This document shows, piece after piece, positions 10,636 to 12,640 of a stretch of 12,640 bases of DNA. The translations under genes and the position numbers were made by a program. The notes under the pieces were generated by a model that was not told where the DNA came from, did no database searches, and saw only the letters and a program-made list of their open reading frames with translations. Positions within the stretch are counted from its first letter, which is position 1. Each line of letters starts with the position of its first letter. Origin of the DNA: Pseudomonadota bacterium (GTDB lineage Bacteria > Pseudomonadota > Alphaproteobacteria > UBA8366 > JADFVY01); contig DAOVHN010000018.1 in the NCBI GenBank assembly GCA_030671915.1, positions 1 to 12,640 of the forward strand. Reading direction: 5' to 3'.

Positions 10636-11649
10636 GGTGCGCTTGAAGGTTATTCGACGGGCGGCGCCAGAGCGCCAGCCGCGGCTCCCGAAAAATCAGC
10701 CGAATCCAAGGCGCCGCCGACTACCGTGGCATCACCCGCGCCCGCCGCTGACAAGGGCGAACGTGTCTTTGCAAGCCCGCTGGCGCGCCGCATGGCGCAG
10801 CAGACCGGCGTTGATCTCGGCGCAATCAAGGGAACCGGCCCGCAAGGGCGCATTGTGAAGGCCGATGTAGAGAGTGCGATGGCCGGCGGCGTTGCGCCCG
10901 CCGCTGCCGCCGTTACCTTGGCCGCGCCGGCCGGGCCGGGCGCAAGGCAGACAGCCGACAACCTGGGCATGAGCTATATGCTTCAACCCAACAGCAATGT
11001 CCGCAAGGTCATTGCCCGGCGCCTCAGCGAATCCAAGCAGACGGTGCCGCATTTCTATCTGACCGTCGATTGCGAGATCGACGATCTGCTGGTGGCCCGC
11101 AAGCGAATCAACGAAGAGCACGGGCTGAAAATCTCGGTCAACGATATCGTCATCAAGGCGGCGGCGATGGCGCTGAAGAAGGTGCCGGCCGCCAATGCAT
11201 CGTGGGACGAGGAGGGCATCCTGCTCTATGACCACGCCGATGTTTCGGTGGCCGTGGCGACGCCCGCCGGCCTGATCACGCCGATCGTGAAGGCGGCCGA
11301 GAATAAGGGGCTGGAAACCATTTCGGCGGAGATGAAGGACCTGGCCGGGCGCGCCCGCGAGGGCAAGCTGAAGCCGGAGGAATTCCAGGGCGGGACCTTC
11401 TCGGTCTCCAACCTCGGCATGTTCGGGATCAGGGAGTTCGCCGCCATCATAAACCCGCCGCAGGGCTGCATCCTGGCGATAGGCGCCGGTGAGGAGCGCG
11501 CGGTCGTGCGCGACGGCCAACTGGCGGTCGCCACGGTGATGAGCTGCACGCTGTCGGTCGACCATCGGGTGGTCGACGGCGCGGTGGGCGCACAATTCAT
11601 GGCGACCTTCAAGCGGCTGATCGAAAATCCTCTCGCCATGCTGCTGTAA
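10384..11649 (+). CDS. pdhC: Pyruvate dehydrogenase E2: dihydrolipoyllysine acetyltransferase
   Basis: Core of the pyruvate dehydrogenase complex: it carries the acetyl group on its lipoyl arm and transfers it to CoA. The 421-residue protein has one lipoyl domain (1-84; Lys43 in [10 protein letters not shown]) and an Ala/Pro-rich linker (about 85-125). A peripheral-subunit-binding domain follows at 127-166 ([19 protein letters not shown] to [17 protein letters not shown]), then a second flexible linker to about 195. The catalytic chloramphenicol-acetyltransferase-like domain runs from about 200 to 421, with His394 and Asp398 in the signature [14 protein letters not shown]. The end, ENPLAMLL, is typical. 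A 2-oxoglutarate dehydrogenase E2 is less likely given the neighbours and overall pattern. It lies 15 bases after pdhB and 25 before lpd. With the lipoyl domain on PdhB, each complex would carry lipoyl arms on two different subunits. Confidence 0.97.
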   Translation: MPIEILMPALSPTMTEGNLAKWLMNEGDTVAAGDVIAEIETDKATMEVEAVDEGVLGKILVPGGTEGVQVNQPIALLLEEGEDAGALEGYSTGGARAPAAAPEKSAESKAPPTTVASPAPAADKGERVFASPLARRMAQQTGVDLGAIKGTGPQGRIVKADVESAMAGGVAPAAAAVTLAAPAGPGARQTADNLGMSYMLQPNSNVRKVIARRLSESKQTVPHFYLTVDCEIDDLLVARKRINEEHGLKISVNDIVIKAAAMALKKVPAANASWDEEGILLYDHADVSVAVATPAGLITPIVKAAENKGLETISAEMKDLAGRAREGKLKPEEFQGGTFSVSNLGMFGIREFAAIINPPQGCILAIGAGEERAVVRDGQLAVATVMSCTLSVDHRVVDGAVGAQFMATFKRLIENPLAMLL

Positions 11650-11674
11650 CCGCGGCGCGGGAAAGGGAAAACCG

Positions 11675-12640
11675 ATGTCCGATAGCAATTTCGACGTTGT
11701 CATTGTCGGTGGCGGACCCGGCGGTTACGTCACCGCCATCCGCGCGGCGCAACTTGGCCTCAAGGTGGCCGTGGTGGAGCGCAAGCATCTGGGCGGCATC
11801 TGCCTCAACTGGGGCTGTATTCCGACCAAGGCGCTGCTGCGCTCGGCGGAAATCTACCGCAATATGACGCATGCGTCCGAGTACGGCCTGACGGTCGAGA
11901 AGCCCGGTTTCGATCTGGAAAAGATCGTCGCGCGCTCCCGCAAGGTTTCGAAGAAACTTACCGGCGGCGTCGCCTACCTGCTGAAGAAACACAAGGTTAC
12001 GGTCGTCGATGGCGAAGGCAAGCTGAATGGTCCCGGCAAGCTGGAGGTCGCGAAGGGCGGTAAGAAGGTCGCCAGCCTGACCACGAAACATATCATCCTG
12101 GCCACCGGTGCGCGGGCCCGCGCGCTGCCGGGGCTGGAGCCGGACGGCAAGTTCGTCTGGAGCTATATGGAGGCGCTGGTCCCCGACGTCATGCCGAAAT
12201 CGCTGCTGGTCATCGGGTCGGGCGCCATCGGCATCGAATTCGCCAGCTTCTTCCGCACTTTCGGCGCGGAAGTGACCGTGGTCGAGATGCTGCCCCAGGT
12301 GCTGCCGGTCGAGGACGCGGAGATCGCGGCGCTGGCCCGCAAGCAGTTCGAGAAGGACGGTATGAAGATCGTCACCGGCGCTAAGGTGACCGAACTGAAA
12401 AAAGGCAAGGACACCGTAACCGCCGTGATCGAGGACGAGAAGGGCGCGAAGAGCGAGCTTACCGTCGAGCGCGTGATTTCGGCGGTCGGCGTCGTCGGCA
12501 ATGTCGAAAATCTCGGCCTGGAAGGCACCAAGGTAAAGACCGACCGCAGCTGTATCGTCACCGACGGCTTCGGGCGCACCGGCGAGCCGGGCGTCTATGC
12601 CATCGGCGATGTAGCCGGCCCGCCCATGCTGGCGCACAAG
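11675..12640 (+). CDS. lpd: Dihydrolipoyl dehydrogenase E3 (3' end beyond window)
   Basis: Flavoprotein that reoxidises the dihydrolipoyl groups of E2 and passes the electrons to NAD. The first 322 residues are present, out of roughly 465 expected; the interface domain with the catalytic His/Glu pair lies outside. Visible are the FAD-binding VVIVGGGPGGYVTAIRAAQL (8-27), the redox-active disulfide Cys43 and Cys48 in GGICLNWGCIPTKALL, ILATGARARALPG (141-153), the NAD-binding VIGSGAIGIEFASFF (179-193) and the second FAD contact VYAIGDVAG (307-315, Asp312). It has no N-terminal lipoyl domain of its own, unlike some E3 proteins. AAGGGAA precedes the ATG by about five bases, and the gene lies 25 bases after pdhC, so it is probably the last catalytic gene of the pdh operon. 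Sharing with other 2-oxoacid dehydrogenases is possible. Confidence 0.96.
   Translation, partial: MSDSNFDVVIVGGGPGGYVTAIRAAQLGLKVAVVERKHLGGICLNWGCIPTKALLRSAEIYRNMTHASEYGLTVEKPGFDLEKIVARSRKVSKKLTGGVAYLLKKHKVTVVDGEGKLNGPGKLEVAKGGKKVASLTTKHIILATGARARALPGLEPDGKFVWSYMEALVPDVMPKSLLVIGSGAIGIEFASFFRTFGAEVTVVEMLPQVLPVEDAEIAALARKQFEKDGMKIVTGAKVTELKKGKDTVTAVIEDEKGAKSELTVERVISAVGVVGNVENLGLEGTKVKTDRSCIVTDGFGRTGEPGVYAIGDVAGPPMLAHK

Noticed and set aside
11609..12637. 342-codon minus-strand frame opposite lpd
   Set aside because: A shadow of lpd, whose plus-strand protein has all expected FAD, disulfide and NAD motifs.

Overview
The window is a housekeeping segment of a GC-rich alphaproteobacterial chromosome; the gene content looks Rhodospirillales- or Rhizobiales-like, but I cannot name a genus. 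Three things point to this group: the gene order tpiA-secG-pyrG-kdsA-eno-ftsB-pdhABC-lpd; a pyruvate dehydrogenase split into E1 alpha and E1 beta, with a lipoyl domain fused to E1 beta; and a KdsA of the cysteine-containing (metal-dependent) class. KdsA also means the cell makes lipopolysaccharide.

Layout. Positions 1-1982 (minus strand) hold most of a PpiD/SurA-like membrane-anchored periplasmic foldase that runs off the left edge. It is divergent from tpiA, with a 186-base intergenic region between the two starts. Everything from 2169 onward is on the plus strand: tpiA (glycolysis), secG (Sec translocon), pyrG (CTP synthase), kdsA (Kdo-8-phosphate synthase), eno (enolase), ftsB/divIC-like (septum protein), then pdhA, pdhB, pdhC and the first 322 codons of lpd, which runs off the right edge. 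Translation coupling looks tight for pyrG-kdsA (13 bases), kdsA-eno (31), pdhA-pdhB (13), pdhB-pdhC (15) and pdhC-lpd (25). Larger gaps with regulatory-looking sequence lie before secG, pyrG, ftsB and pdhA. No stretch over 300 bases lacks a gene.

How the genes fit together. TpiA and enolase are steps of glycolysis, whose end product pyruvate is oxidised to acetyl-CoA by the PdhA/PdhB/PdhC/Lpd complex. The phosphoenolpyruvate made by enolase is a direct substrate of KdsA, encoded next to eno, and PyrG supplies the CTP needed to activate Kdo to CMP-Kdo. SecG, the PpiD-like foldase and FtsB link the cluster to envelope assembly and division.

I found no mobile element, tRNA, rRNA, CRISPR array, toxin or defence gene, and no new multi-gene system. 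The points worth a second look are small: terminator-like hairpins with U-tracts just before secG and pyrG, repeated 8-base motifs before ftsB, a dyad over a candidate pdhA promoter, a C-terminal second transmembrane segment on the PpiD-like protein, and a nearly identical 252-base lipoyl-domain repeat in pdhB and pdhC.
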